Origin: Idiomarina aminovorans
GTDB taxonomy: Bacteria; Pseudomonadota; Gammaproteobacteria; Enterobacterales; Alteromonadaceae
Direction of reading: 5' to 3'
Assembly: GCF_023155095.1 (NCBI RefSeq)
Contig: NZ_JAKNDA010000004.1
Span: 124,001-188,000, forward strand
Length of the DNA: 64,000 nt
A model generated the notes under the pieces. That model searched no databases, was not told where the DNA came from, and saw only the letters and a list, made by a program, of their open reading frames with translations. Positions 34,360 to 43,572 of this stretch are shown here, piece after piece (the stretch's first letter is position 1; the number at the start of each line of letters is the position of its first letter). A program made the position numbers and the translations under genes.

Positions 34360-35214
34360 ATGATGCAACTTGACTGGAAATGGTACTTCGACCACACCCT
34401 GGGTTTTCTGAAATACTTTGGCCAGAGGTTTAACAGTGACAATACCAACATCACAGCCGGTTACCTGACTTATGTAAGCATGTTGTCTCTGGTTCCTTTA
34501 TTGGTCGTCATGTTTACGGTTTTCTCCGCTTTTCCCATGTTTAACGAGCTAAGGGAAAACCTCGAACAGGCACTGTTTGCTAACTTGTTGCCGACATCCA
34601 GCGAACAACTGGAAGAATACCTTAACGAATTTGTCACCAACGCCTCAAAAATGACCGCCATTGGTATCGGCTTTTTGTTTGTTATTGCCATTATGCTCAT
34701 GTCAGCTATTGATAAGGCACTCAACAACATTTGGCGGGATTCCAGTAAAAGGCATTGGTTGGTCTCCTTTGCCGTTTACTGGATGTTGCTCACCTTAGGT
34801 CCTATTTTAATAGGCTCTGGTTTGGCGGCAACGTCCTATTTTATCTCACTCAGCCAGTTTGCTGATGAGTATGTTTCCGGCGTCCAGAACTTTATGTTGT
34901 GGTTTGTCCCGGTCGTCGGTTCCTTTGTATTTTTCGTGCTTATGTATCAGCTGGTACCTAATCGTCAGGTTAAGTTTGGTTACGCCGGCTTTGGTGCGGT
35001 TATTGCAGCGCTCCTGTTTGAGCTGAGTAAACAATTATTTTCTTTATACATTACCTTTTTTCCAACCTACCAGGCTATTTACGGGGCGCTGGCGACCGTC
35101 CCGATACTTATCGTCTGGATTTATCTTTCCTGGCTGATTGTGCTCATTGGAGCCGTTTTAACCGTTAGCTTAGAGGAGTATCAGTTACAACAGTGTGAGC
35201 CAAAGTCTGATTGA
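34360..35214 (+). CDS. yihY: YihY/UPF0761 family inner-membrane protein
   Basis: The 284-residue protein has six membrane segments and family signatures DNTNITAGYLTYVSMLSLVPLL (split, about 27-48), a second segment with MLMSAIDKALNNIWR and a late YQAIYGALATVPILIVWIYLSW (split). Although once called ribonuclease BN, that activity belongs to a different gene. The function is unknown, possibly a membrane transport or envelope role. The ATG at 34360 is followed by another at 34363. dtd and fabY follow in the order seen in E. coli. Confidence 0.92.
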   Translation: MMQLDWKWYFDHTLGFLKYFGQRFNSDNTNITAGYLTYVSMLSLVPLLVVMFTVFSAFPMFNELRENLEQALFANLLPTSSEQLEEYLNEFVTNASKMTAIGIGFLFVIAIMLMSAIDKALNNIWRDSSKRHWLVSFAVYWMLLTLGPILIGSGLAATSYFISLSQFADEYVSGVQNFMLWFVPVVGSFVFFVLMYQLVPNRQVKFGYAGFGAVIAALLFELSKQLFSLYITFFPTYQAIYGALATVPILIVWIYLSWLIVLIGAVLTVSLEEYQLQQCEPKSD

Positions 35215-35268
35215 CCTCTTTTGCTTTTTCACCGACCATAGCCGTTCTGTTTTTGAAGGGTAAGTAGC

Positions 35269-35706
35269 ATGATAGGACTGATTCAGCGCGTTAGCCGTGC
35301 CAAGGTAACTGTTGCCAATGACATCGTCGGCTCCATCGATCACGGCCTGTTGGTTTTACTGGGCGTTGAGCATCAGGATAACGAAGCCAGTGCTGAGAAA
35401 TTAGCCCGGCGTATTGCTCATTATCGTGTTTTTAGTGATGCTGAGGATAAAATGAATAACAGCGTCATTGACCAACAAGGCAAAGCACTGGTCGTTTCTC
35501 AGTTCACCCTGGCGGCCGATACCCGTAAAGGTCGCCGCCCCAGCTTTTCATCAGCCGCAACGCCCGATCAGGCTCAACATCTCTACCAAGTGTTTTGCGA
35601 AAAGATGGCAGCCCAGGGTGTCCCGGTAGAAACCGGACGTTTTGCCGCAGATATGCAAGTTGAGCTGGTTAATGACGGCCCGGTCACATTTGAATTAAAG
35701 GTATAA
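35269..35706 (+). CDS. dtd: D-aminoacyl-tRNA deacylase
   Basis: The 145-residue protein has the full family pattern: [15 protein letters not shown] at the start, the [17 protein letters not shown] active-site segment (SQFTL motif, about 81-97) and the C-terminal cis-Gly-Pro motif NDGPVTFEL (about 135-143). It removes D-amino acids and mischarged glycine from tRNA. AAGGGTAAG precedes the ATG. fabY starts five bases after its stop. Confidence 0.96.
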   Translation: MIGLIQRVSRAKVTVANDIVGSIDHGLLVLLGVEHQDNEASAEKLARRIAHYRVFSDAEDKMNNSVIDQQGKALVVSQFTLAADTRKGRRPSFSSAATPDQAQHLYQVFCEKMAAQGVPVETGRFAADMQVELVNDGPVTFELKV

Positions 35707-35711
35707 CTGCC

Positions 35712-36614
35712 ATGTATCGTGTTATTACACCGGAAACGGACGAACAGCTAGAGCATTATTATTACCTTCGCTGGCGAGTGTTGCGTGAGCCGTTTCAACG
35801 TCCGTTGGGTTCTGAACAAGACGAATACGATCAAGTGGGTCATCACCGCATGGTGGTGAATGAAGCCGGGGAAGCTGTTGCTGTCGGCCGGCTTCATTTC
35901 AACAGCCCGGAAGAGGCTCAAATCCGTTTTATGGCGGTTGCACCTGAATACCGGGGAGAGGGGCACGGGGTGGCTATTATCTACGCGCTGGAGCTTGCTG
36001 CGCGCAAAGAAGGTGCCACACATGTCGTGATCAACTCACGAGACAACACCATTGGCTTTTATAAAAAGTGTGGCTACGAGGTTGACGAAGAAGCCGACAC
36101 CGTTAATAACCCATTGGCAGAACACCATTTACGCAAGTCTTTCACTGAGTATAACCGCATTATTTATCGGCCCGAATGGTGTGCAGAACTGCAGAAAACC
36201 TGGCAGAAAGACATTCCTATTTCCGATGCCATGGGCATTAAAATTCATCAATACACGGGGCGTGTGTTTGAAACCCGCGCAATTTTATCCCGTAATATTA
36301 ATGTCCACGGAACCATGTTTGCGGGCAGTATATACTCGTTAGGCACTCTGACCTGCTGGGGACTCTTGCATTTGCAATTACTGGAGCGGGAGTTAGAAGG
36401 TTCGGTTGTGTTAGGCGATGGCAACATCCACTACCACAAACCAGTAACGCAAGAGCCCCGGGCGATAGCGCGCCTAAGTGATGTAACGGGTGACTTTTCG
36501 GCTTTAAAAGACGGTAAAAATGCTCGTCTGACTATCAAAGCGCAAATTCTTGACGAAGAGCGGCCGGTCGCTGAATTTACCGGCCGCTTTGTAGTGCTGG
36601 CTAAACGGGATTAA
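35712..36614 (+). CDS. fabY: GNAT/thioesterase two-domain protein (FabY/YiiD-like)
   Basis: The 300-residue protein joins an N-terminal GNAT domain (RFMAVAPEYRGEGHGVAII at about 75-93, acetyl-CoA loop; INSRDNTIGFYKKCGY at about 111-126) to a C-terminal hotdog thioesterase-like domain (NINVHGTMFAGSIYSLGTLTCWG, split, about 193-215). That architecture is E. coli YiiD, now FabY, a probable acetyl-ACP synthase that primes fatty acid synthesis. Position after yihY-dtd matches E. coli. The biochemical role here is by homology only. Confidence 0.9.
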   Translation: MYRVITPETDEQLEHYYYLRWRVLREPFQRPLGSEQDEYDQVGHHRMVVNEAGEAVAVGRLHFNSPEEAQIRFMAVAPEYRGEGHGVAIIYALELAARKEGATHVVINSRDNTIGFYKKCGYEVDEEADTVNNPLAEHHLRKSFTEYNRIIYRPEWCAELQKTWQKDIPISDAMGIKIHQYTGRVFETRAILSRNINVHGTMFAGSIYSLGTLTCWGLLHLQLLERELEGSVVLGDGNIHYHKPVTQEPRAIARLSDVTGDFSALKDGKNARLTIKAQILDEERPVAEFTGRFVVLAKRD

Positions 36615-36644
36615 ACCCGACACTGAGATGCCGGGCAAAGACAC

Positions 36645-38174
36645 TTAAGATAAAATATGCGGTAGTTTCACCACTGCCGCTAATTCACCATTTTGAATCA
36701 AGTCGCTGGCTGCTTTTATGTCGGGCGCAAAATAGCGGTCTTCCGCATAATACCCAACTTGCTCACGTAAGCAGTTAAATGCCGTTTCCACTGCCGGCGC
36801 AGCTTTCAACGGACGACGGAAGTCCAGACCCTGCGCCGCTTCCAACCATTCAATGGCAATAATGTCGCTGACATTTTTCGCAATGTCGGTTAATCGGCGG
36901 GCAGCAAAAGTTGCCATTGACACATGGTCTTCCTGGTTTGCTGAAGTCGGCAGGCTGTCCACCGAAGCCGGGTGCGCCAGCGTTTTGTTCTCTGACGCCA
37001 ATGCAGCTGCGGTCACCTGCGCCAGCATAAAGCCCGAGTTCACACCGCCATCGTTTACCAGGAATGCAGGCAGTTTGCTTAAGTGGCTGTCTATCAATAA
37101 TGCGCTGCGGCGCTCCGACAAAGCACCGATTTCACTGGCTGCAATGGCCAGAATATCGGCCGCCATCGCCACAGGCTCAGCATGAAAGTTACCACCGGAA
37201 ATAATGTCCTGTTCTTCACTGAACACCAACGGATTATCCGTTACGCCATTGGCTTCGCGCGCCAAAATACCCGACGCGTGCTCAATTTGGTCTAATACCG
37301 CGCCCATAACCTGAGGCTGACAACGCAGCGAATAGGGATCCTGAACTTTTTCGCAGTCTTCGTGATCTTTAGCTATTTCTGAGCTGTCAGTCAGCACATG
37401 GCGCAGCATTTCCGCTGTTTTAATCTGCCCCGGTTGTCCGCGCACCGCATGCACCCGTTCATCGAATGGCGCCCGTGAGCCCATGGCAGCTTCTACAGAC
37501 GTTGCGCCTACTACAATGGCCGCGTGATAGTTACGCTCAATACGGAACAAACCCGCCAGCGCCAGTGCGGTAGAAGCCTGAGTGCCGTTCAATAAAGCCA
37601 GCCCCTCTTTCGGCGCCAGCTCAAACGGCTCAATGCCTGCTATTTTCAGGCCTTCCTCAGCACTAAGCACCTCACCGTTATGGCGCACAGAGCCTTCGCC
37701 GACTAAAGGCAATACCATGTGCGCTAATGGCGCTAAATCACCGGATGCGCCAACAGAACCCTTTTCGGGAATGCACGGATAGACTTCAGAATTTAACAGC
37801 TTGATTAGCGCATCAACCAGCACTTGGCGTACACCCGAATAACCACGCGATAACGAATTAATTTTCAGCAGCAGCATTAAACGTACCACCGCATCTTCCA
37901 GATAATCGCCGACGCCGGCGGCATGCGACAATACGATACGACGTTGTAAATCGGTCAGACGTTCCGGTGGAATACGGGTATTTGCTAACAGCCCAAAACC
38001 GGTGTTGATACCGTAAACCACACTCCCCTGTTGCAGCACATCGGCAACGGTTTTCGCCGAGGTCGCAATGTTGTCCTTAGCTTCATCAGAAAGCTTTAAT
38101 GTCTGATGCTGATAAAACCAGTGGCGCAGTTCGCTTAGCTGCAATTTTCCTGGCTGTAATCCAAAATGACTCAT
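36645..38174 (-). CDS. hutH: Histidine ammonia-lyase
   Basis: The 509-residue enzyme contains the MIO prosthetic-group triad Ala143-Ser144-Gly145 in [12 protein letters not shown], with NTGFG (about 57-61) and the later [12 protein letters not shown]. It deaminates histidine to urocanate, the first step of the hut pathway, in the cytoplasm. It lies 9 bases after hutU in a hutC-hutU-hutH unit. Confidence 0.97.
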   Translation of the reverse strand: MSHFGLQPGKLQLSELRHWFYQHQTLKLSDEAKDNIATSAKTVADVLQQGSVVYGINTGFGLLANTRIPPERLTDLQRRIVLSHAAGVGDYLEDAVVRLMLLLKINSLSRGYSGVRQVLVDALIKLLNSEVYPCIPEKGSVGASGDLAPLAHMVLPLVGEGSVRHNGEVLSAEEGLKIAGIEPFELAPKEGLALLNGTQASTALALAGLFRIERNYHAAIVVGATSVEAAMGSRAPFDERVHAVRGQPGQIKTAEMLRHVLTDSSEIAKDHEDCEKVQDPYSLRCQPQVMGAVLDQIEHASGILAREANGVTDNPLVFSEEQDIISGGNFHAEPVAMAADILAIAASEIGALSERRSALLIDSHLSKLPAFLVNDGGVNSGFMLAQVTAAALASENKTLAHPASVDSLPTSANQEDHVSMATFAARRLTDIAKNVSDIIAIEWLEAAQGLDFRRPLKAAPAVETAFNCLREQVGYYAEDRYFAPDIKAASDLIQNGELAAVVKLPHILS

Positions 38175-38183
38175 GCAACCTCC

Positions 38184-39860
38184 TTATTTCGTATCCAGCA
38201 TGGGTAAATCGAGCCCTTGTTCGCGGGCGCAGTTTTTCGCAATATCATAGCCAGCGTCGGCATGGCGCATAACGCCCGTACCCGGGTCGTTCCAAAGTAC
38301 CCGGCTTAAGCGCTTATCGGCTTCTTCAGTACCGTCGGCAACAATAACCACACCGGCGTGCTGTGAGTAGCCCATACCCACACCACCACCGTGGTGCAGA
38401 CTGACCCAGGTGGCTCCGCCTGCAGTGTTTAACAACGCATTCAACAGCGGCCAGTCCGATACCGCATCAGAACCGTCCTGCATGGCTTCAGTTTCGCGGT
38501 TAGGGCTGGCAACTGAGCCAGAATCCAGATGATCACGGCCAATAACCACCGGCGCTTTCAGTTCGCCGTTTTTGACCATGTCGTTAAACGCACGGGCAAT
38601 ACGGGCACGGTCTTTCAGGCCTATCCAGCAAATACGTGACGGTAACCCCTGAAAGCTAATGCGCTCTTTGGCCATATCCAGCCAGTTGTGTAAGTGCTCG
38701 TTATCGGGAATCAGTTCTTTCACTTTCTGGTCGGTTTTATAAATATCTTCCGGGTCACCGGAAAGCGCTACCCAACGGAATGGGCCAATGCCTTCGCAGA
38801 ACAATGGCCGAATATAAGCCGGCACAAAGCCCGGGAAGTCAAAAGCGTTTGTCACACCAATATCTTTCGCCATCTGGCGAATGTTGTTGCCATAATCCAG
38901 TACCGCTGCGCCTTCCTGCTGGAAGTGCAGCATAGCGCGCACCTGCACCGCCATTGATTCTTTCGCCGCCTTTACCGTGCCGGTGGCATCGCTTTCCTGC
39001 TTCGCTTTGTATTCGTCCAGTGTCCAACCCTGGGGCAAGTAACCGTGTAGCGGGTCGTGCGCCGATGTCTGATCAGTCACCACATCTGGGGTTACGCCAA
39101 GCTCTTGCAGCTGCGCATAAACATCAGCCGCATTACCCAATAAACCCACTGAAATAGCTTCGCCTTTTGCCATGGCGTCGTTAATCAGTTTTAACGCATC
39201 ATCTAAGTTAGTGGCTTTATGGTCCACATAGCCAGTACGTGACCGGAAGTCGATACGCGACTCGTCGCACTCTACCGCCAGCATACAAAAGCCAGCCATG
39301 GTAGCTGCCAATGGCTGAGCACCGCCCATACCACCCAGTCCGCCAGTGAGCACCCACTTGCCTTTAGCGTCGCCGTTAAAGTGCTGTCGCGACACCGAGC
39401 CAAAAGTTTCGTAGGTTCCCTGCACAATGCCCTGCGAACCAATGTAAATCCAGGAACCGGCGGTCATCTGGCCGTACATCATCAGGCCTTTTTTATCCAG
39501 CTCGTTAAAGTGCTCCCAGTTCGCCCATTCCGGCACCAGGTTCGAGTTTGCAATCAACACGCGTGGTGCGTCTTCATGAGTCGGGAATACACCCACCGGC
39601 TTGCCTGACTGGACCAGTAGAGATTCGTTGGGTTTTAAACGCTCTAAGGTTTCAATAATTTTGTCATAGCATTCCCAGCTGCGGGCTGCACGGCCAATAC
39701 CGCCATAAACAACCAATGCCTGCGGGTGTTCCGCAACTTCATCATCCAGGTTGTTCATCAGCATGCGCTTTGCAGCTTCCACCTGCCAGTTACAAGTGGT
39801 TAGTTCGGTTCCATGTGGCGCGCTTATCTTGCGGCTTTTATCCAGACGAGTAAATGACAT
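38184..39860 (-). CDS. hutU: Urocanate hydratase
   Basis: This full-length urocanase has 558 residues. The NAD-binding region includes [17 protein letters not shown] (about 168-184) and the C-terminal part holds [17 protein letters not shown] (about 481-497), with the conserved Cys of the active-site region in [12 protein letters not shown]. It converts urocanate to imidazolonepropionate. It starts three bases after the hutC stop and 9 bases before hutH. Confidence 0.97.
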   Translation of the reverse strand: MSFTRLDKSRKISAPHGTELTTCNWQVEAAKRMLMNNLDDEVAEHPQALVVYGGIGRAARSWECYDKIIETLERLKPNESLLVQSGKPVGVFPTHEDAPRVLIANSNLVPEWANWEHFNELDKKGLMMYGQMTAGSWIYIGSQGIVQGTYETFGSVSRQHFNGDAKGKWVLTGGLGGMGGAQPLAATMAGFCMLAVECDESRIDFRSRTGYVDHKATNLDDALKLINDAMAKGEAISVGLLGNAADVYAQLQELGVTPDVVTDQTSAHDPLHGYLPQGWTLDEYKAKQESDATGTVKAAKESMAVQVRAMLHFQQEGAAVLDYGNNIRQMAKDIGVTNAFDFPGFVPAYIRPLFCEGIGPFRWVALSGDPEDIYKTDQKVKELIPDNEHLHNWLDMAKERISFQGLPSRICWIGLKDRARIARAFNDMVKNGELKAPVVIGRDHLDSGSVASPNRETEAMQDGSDAVSDWPLLNALLNTAGGATWVSLHHGGGVGMGYSQHAGVVIVADGTEEADKRLSRVLWNDPGTGVMRHADAGYDIAKNCAREQGLDLPMLDTK

Positions 39861-39863
39861 AGG

Positions 39864-40565
39864 TTACTCCTTAAACGTTAAATGGCCGCCCAACTTAAAG
39901 CGGGAGCCCGGGTGGGTCAGTGTGGCAAAGGTGACCACGCCACCTGAACTCCAGGTGCGGCGTAAAATTCTGAGACAAGGTTCGTGACGGTCGATATTTA
40001 AGTACTGACATAGAGTACTAACCGGCAGAATGGCTTCAATTTGATGACTGGCTTCGGTTAGCGGGCTGACCACGCATAAATACTCATGTGGGGTCACTTT
40101 GGTGTAATCCTGTTTAAGATAATCCGGCACCAGTTTGGGGTTCACGAAGCGCTCTTCCAGTTGCACTGGCAGGTCGTTTTCATAATGAGTGATCAACGAA
40201 TGAAAAACCGGGCTGCCTTCGTCCAGCTCCAGCGCTTCCGCTATCTGAGCTGTAGCAATTTGCTCTTTTAACAAATGCACTTTTGCGCGGTAATAATTAC
40301 TGCGCGAACGCACTTCATCAGCAATATTGCGAATAGCCATAAAAGAGGTCTGTGACTTAATGGGCGCAACGTAAGTGCCGGAACCCTGAGTACGTATCAC
40401 CAGGCCTTCATCGGCCAGTTCCTGCAAGGCTCTGCGCGCGGTCATACGACTCACCGAAAACTGTGTTGATAACGCATTTTCTGAACTGACGGGGTGGTTT
40501 TCAGGCCACTCACCGGACTCAATCTTCAAATAAATATGCTGTTTTATCTTTGAAAATTTATTCAT
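39864..40565 (-). CDS. hutC: Histidine utilisation repressor HutC (GntR family)
   Basis: This 233-residue GntR/HutC regulator has an N-terminal winged helix (SENALSTQFSVSRMTARRALQELADEGLVIR, split, about 28-58) and a UTRA ligand domain ending HPGSRFKLGG. HutC binds operators in the absence of urocanate and releases them when it is present. The gene heads the hutCUH unit. A HutC-type palindrome lies between it and hutI, so it should control both directions and itself. Confidence 0.93.
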   Translation of the reverse strand: MNKFSKIKQHIYLKIESGEWPENHPVSSENALSTQFSVSRMTARRALQELADEGLVIRTQGSGTYVAPIKSQTSFMAIRNIADEVRSRSNYYRAKVHLLKEQIATAQIAEALELDEGSPVFHSLITHYENDLPVQLEERFVNPKLVPDYLKQDYTKVTPHEYLCVVSPLTEASHQIEAILPVSTLCQYLNIDRHEPCLRILRRTWSSGGVVTFATLTHPGSRFKLGGHLTFKE

Positions 40566-40628
40566 CCCGACCCCAATAAAAGGTTACATGAGTCAATACT
40601 TATGAGGGTGAAAGTTTAGTGCAAAGCA

Positions 40629-40642
40629 ATTGTCTATACAAG
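40629..40642. promoter_or_regulatory. HutC operator between hutC and hutI
   Basis: ATTGTCTATACAAG is a near-palindrome. Read on the other strand (CTTGTATAGACAAT) it closely resembles the known enterobacterial HutC operator core CTTGTATAGACAAG. It sits 64 bases before the hutC start and 46 bases before the hutI start, suitable for repressing both promoters. Confidence 0.75.
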
Positions 40643-40687
40643 TTGCTTTTGCTATTCTTTTATCAAAACCAATATTTAAGGACTGTT

Positions 40688-41926
40688 ATGCAACGTATAG
40701 AAAATATCAACGCAGCGACCATGAACGACGATAAAGGTTATGGCCTTATCCAGAACGCTACAGTCATTATTAGTAAAGGAAAAATTGAGTTTGTCGGAGC
40801 CGCTTTTGATGCCCCCGCTACTCCCACTGCAGAAGTCATTGATGGCAACGGCGGTTTGTTAACTCCCGGGCTCATCGACTGCCACACACACTTAGTCTGG
40901 GCAGGCTCTCGTGCCAACGAATTTGCGCAACGCCTGCATGGTGCCAGTTATCAGCAAATTGCAGAACAGGGCGGCGGCATAAAAAGTACGGTAAAAGCCA
41001 CTCGCGAAGCCTCACAAGAAACATTACTGGAACTGGCCCTAAATCGTGCAGAGGCACTCATGTCACAAGGGGTTACCAGCATTGAAGTAAAATCCGGTTA
41101 TGGTCTGGACTTAGAAAATGAACGTAAACAGTTAACCGTGGCACGCCAGTTAGCCGAGCAGTTACCGGTCAACATCAGGACAACCTTACTGGCAGCGCAC
41201 GCGGTGCCACCGGAGTTTAGCGAGAATGGCAACAATAACGCCGACGGCTACATTGATGAGATTATCCGGACTATTTTGCCAACCCTGACAAACGAAGGTT
41301 TGGTCGACGCCGTTGATGCCTTTTGTGAAAGCATTGGCTTTAGCCCGGCACAAACCGAAAAAATGTTTAAAGCGGCAAAAGAGCTGGGCTTACCCATTAA
41401 GCTTCATGCGGAGCAAATTACCAACCAGCATGGCGCAAAACTGGCAGCAGGATACCAGGCGTTATCGGCTGATCACCTGGAGCAGCTAGATGAAGAAGGC
41501 GTTATGGCTATGGCGGAAAGTGGCACTGTGGCGGTGTTACTACCCGGCGCCTTTTATTTTCTGCGAGATACGCAAAAACCACCAATTGAATTACTTCGCA
41601 AACACGGTGTCCCCATGGCCATTGCCACTGATGCTAACCCGGGTTCATCGCCTATCCACAACTTGCCGTTAATGCTACAAATGGCAGCCACTTTTTTCCA
41701 TATGACGCCGGAAGAGTGTTTGCGTGGGGTAACAAGAAACGCGGCCAAAGCCTTAGGTGAAACCAAGCGTGGGGTTATTGCCAAAGGCTGCTATGCCGAT
41801 TTAGCGTTGTGGCAATGTCAGGACGCCGCTGAGTTAACCTACCAGTTTGGTGTTAACCCGCTCAAAACCTTATGGTTTAACGGCGTCGCTCACGACCGTG
41901 TAAGTAAGCCGTGGTCAGCTCGCTAA
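40688..41926 (+). CDS. hutI: Imidazolonepropionase
   Basis: The ATG at 40688 follows AAGGA by five bases. The longer frame to 40619 overlaps the operator and is rejected. The 412-residue amidohydrolase has the metal motif DCHTHLVWAGSR (about 61-72), HAEQ, SADHLE and IATDANPGSSP (pieces that give the later His and Asp ligands). It hydrolyses imidazolonepropionate to formiminoglutamate. Its last 50 bases overlap the 3' end of hutG on the opposite strand. Confidence 0.96.
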   Translation: MQRIENINAATMNDDKGYGLIQNATVIISKGKIEFVGAAFDAPATPTAEVIDGNGGLLTPGLIDCHTHLVWAGSRANEFAQRLHGASYQQIAEQGGGIKSTVKATREASQETLLELALNRAEALMSQGVTSIEVKSGYGLDLENERKQLTVARQLAEQLPVNIRTTLLAAHAVPPEFSENGNNNADGYIDEIIRTILPTLTNEGLVDAVDAFCESIGFSPAQTEKMFKAAKELGLPIKLHAEQITNQHGAKLAAGYQALSADHLEQLDEEGVMAMAESGTVAVLLPGAFYFLRDTQKPPIELLRKHGVPMAIATDANPGSSPIHNLPLMLQMAATFFHMTPEECLRGVTRNAAKALGETKRGVIAKGCYADLALWQCQDAAELTYQFGVNPLKTLWFNGVAHDRVSKPWSAR

Positions 41927-42926
41927 GCAACTGCCCGCAAATTTTCATGCCTTCGTCGAAGCCAGCGCTGCATAAAGACGGCGCGGCTTCGGCCAGGTGC
42001 AGATAACGCGCTTCTTTTTCCTCCGCCAGGCGTTTAACATACTGAAACCCTTGCGCAAGGCTCAAGCCAACGTAGTTCACTGCGCTGGCAGGTACCGCGT
42101 TTAATGAATCCACATCCACTTCGATACCTAATGGTCGCTGCCAGGCAACCGCTTTTGCCACCACTTCGTCCATGACTTCAGCAAATGGACGTTCATACAA
42201 GCGATGAAGCGTATGATAGCGCATGCCGGCATCCTGCAGTTGGCGCAGACTACTGGCGGAGTTTTTGCCCTGATGCAGGCCGACAATATGGTAAAACTCC
42301 AGCGCACCCTCCATATAAGCATAGCTAAACCCGTTACCGGAATGGCGACCTTCTCGCGGACGAAAATCGGCATGCGGGTCTAAGTTAACCGCACCACAGG
42401 CTTCACCGGTAACATTATGCAAGCTCTTCAATAACGGATACGCGTTATTGTGCCCCCCTCCGATAACAATAACCTCAAAACCTTGCTCAAATAATGGCGT
42501 CAGAACTTTTGCGACCCGGGCATCAATCTGTGCGCAAAGTTCTCTTAAGGCGGCTAAGTCATGCGCGTTTGACGCATCCAGTTCAGCCGCCTCAGCATTT
42601 AGATCATCACAGTTCACCGCACCAACCAGCAGGAGTTCATGCGTCGACAGTAAGCCGGTTTTCTGCAAGTTCAGAAAACTCTTTAAAAATGACTGCCAGC
42701 CATCATCCGCACCGGCACGACCAAGATTAGCGCGCACGCCAATACTTTCCGGAATACCCACTAGCGCGACCCGTTGGCCGTCTTCCCATGACGCAGCCAC
42801 ACTCTCTTCGTAAGTTCCCTGCTCGGAGAGCCCTCGAATGGCCTGACCAATTTTAGTTTCCTGTTCGCGTACCGTTACCCATTTTGCCGGGTCGGTTAAT
42901 TCTAAAAATGAAATCTCAGTCATCAT
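41877..42926 (-). CDS. hutG: Formimidoylglutamase
   Basis: The 349-residue protein belongs to the arginase/ureohydrolase family, with manganese motifs GGGHNNAYPLLKS (about 155-167), NLDPHADFR (about 181-189) and EVDVDSLNAVPASA (about 271-284). It splits formiminoglutamate into glutamate and formamide, the last step of this hut route. The start (ATG 42924-42926) overlaps the rraA stop (TAATG), so it is translationally coupled to rraA. The C-terminus ends HGRERRR within the hutI overlap. Confidence 0.93.
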   Translation of the reverse strand: MMTEISFLELTDPAKWVTVREQETKIGQAIRGLSEQGTYEESVAASWEDGQRVALVGIPESIGVRANLGRAGADDGWQSFLKSFLNLQKTGLLSTHELLLVGAVNCDDLNAEAAELDASNAHDLAALRELCAQIDARVAKVLTPLFEQGFEVIVIGGGHNNAYPLLKSLHNVTGEACGAVNLDPHADFRPREGRHSGNGFSYAYMEGALEFYHIVGLHQGKNSASSLRQLQDAGMRYHTLHRLYERPFAEVMDEVVAKAVAWQRPLGIEVDVDSLNAVPASAVNYVGLSLAQGFQYVKRLAEEKEARYLHLAEAAPSLCSAGFDEGMKICGQLLSELTTAYLHGRERRR

Positions 42927-43411
42927 TATTCAATATCTAATGGCTCCGGCGACAAAATAACACCGGTGGTATCAACGTAGAGGTGATCATCCTGCAAGAA
43001 TGTAACACCACCAAAATTAACCGGCACATTCAGTTCACCGACACCGTCGCTAGTCGCTCCCACAGGAATCGAGACAACCCCAACAATACCAATGTCCAGC
43101 TCTTCCAGCGCGTCGACTTCACGCACGGCTCCGTAGCAAACAATACCTTCCCAGTCGTTATCCATGGCTTGTTCCGCAATGGCGGCATCAACCAGCGCGC
43201 GACGAGCGGAACCGCCACCGTCAATTAATAGCACCTTACCACCGCCATCTGCCGCAACAGTCTCTTCAATCAGGCCTTTGTCTTCGTGACATTTAATAAT
43301 AACCAGACGCCCGCCAAAAGAACTGCGGCCTCCGTAAGGCTCAAACATAGGTTCAACCACATCGACCATATCGGGGTATAAATCGCAAAGTTCTGAAGTG
43401 TTGTATTCCAT
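42926..43411 (-). CDS. rraA: Ribonuclease E activity regulator RraA
   Basis: The start at 43411 gives [14 protein letters not shown], the conserved RraA N-terminus. The longer frame to 43540 has no family sequence. At 161 residues it matches E. coli RraA (161). It has [21 protein letters not shown] (split, about 28-48), [12 protein letters not shown] and [10 protein letters not shown]. RraA inhibits RNase E. Some relatives act as aldolases, but this length and sequence fit the regulator. Its nearness to hslUV mirrors E. coli rraA-menA-hslUV, here separated by an EAL gene. It is coupled to hutG by a TAATG overlap. Confidence 0.92.
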   Translation of the reverse strand: MEYNTSELCDLYPDMVDVVEPMFEPYGGRSSFGGRLVIIKCHEDKGLIEETVAADGGGKVLLIDGGGSARRALVDAAIAEQAMDNDWEGIVCYGAVREVDALEELDIGIVGVVSIPVGATSDGVGELNVPVNFGGVTFLQDDHLYVDTTGVILSPEPLDIE

Positions 43412-43572
43412 GGTTGTGTTCCTGACGTTGCTATAGCGGTAACAAGCAGTATACCTGCTATCCGGCGTCGACAAAAGTAAGCCAGACAGAAGTAACGAAA
43501 CCCTTGAATTATAGAATAAAAACCCGTTTAATCTAACCAACTAAAATAATAATAAAGTGAATAGCTATTTTC

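Noticed and set aside
40619-40687. N-terminal extension of hutI by 23 residues
   Set aside because: It covers the HutC operator and lacks a ribosome site, while the ATG at 40688 has AAGGA and gives the family N-terminus.
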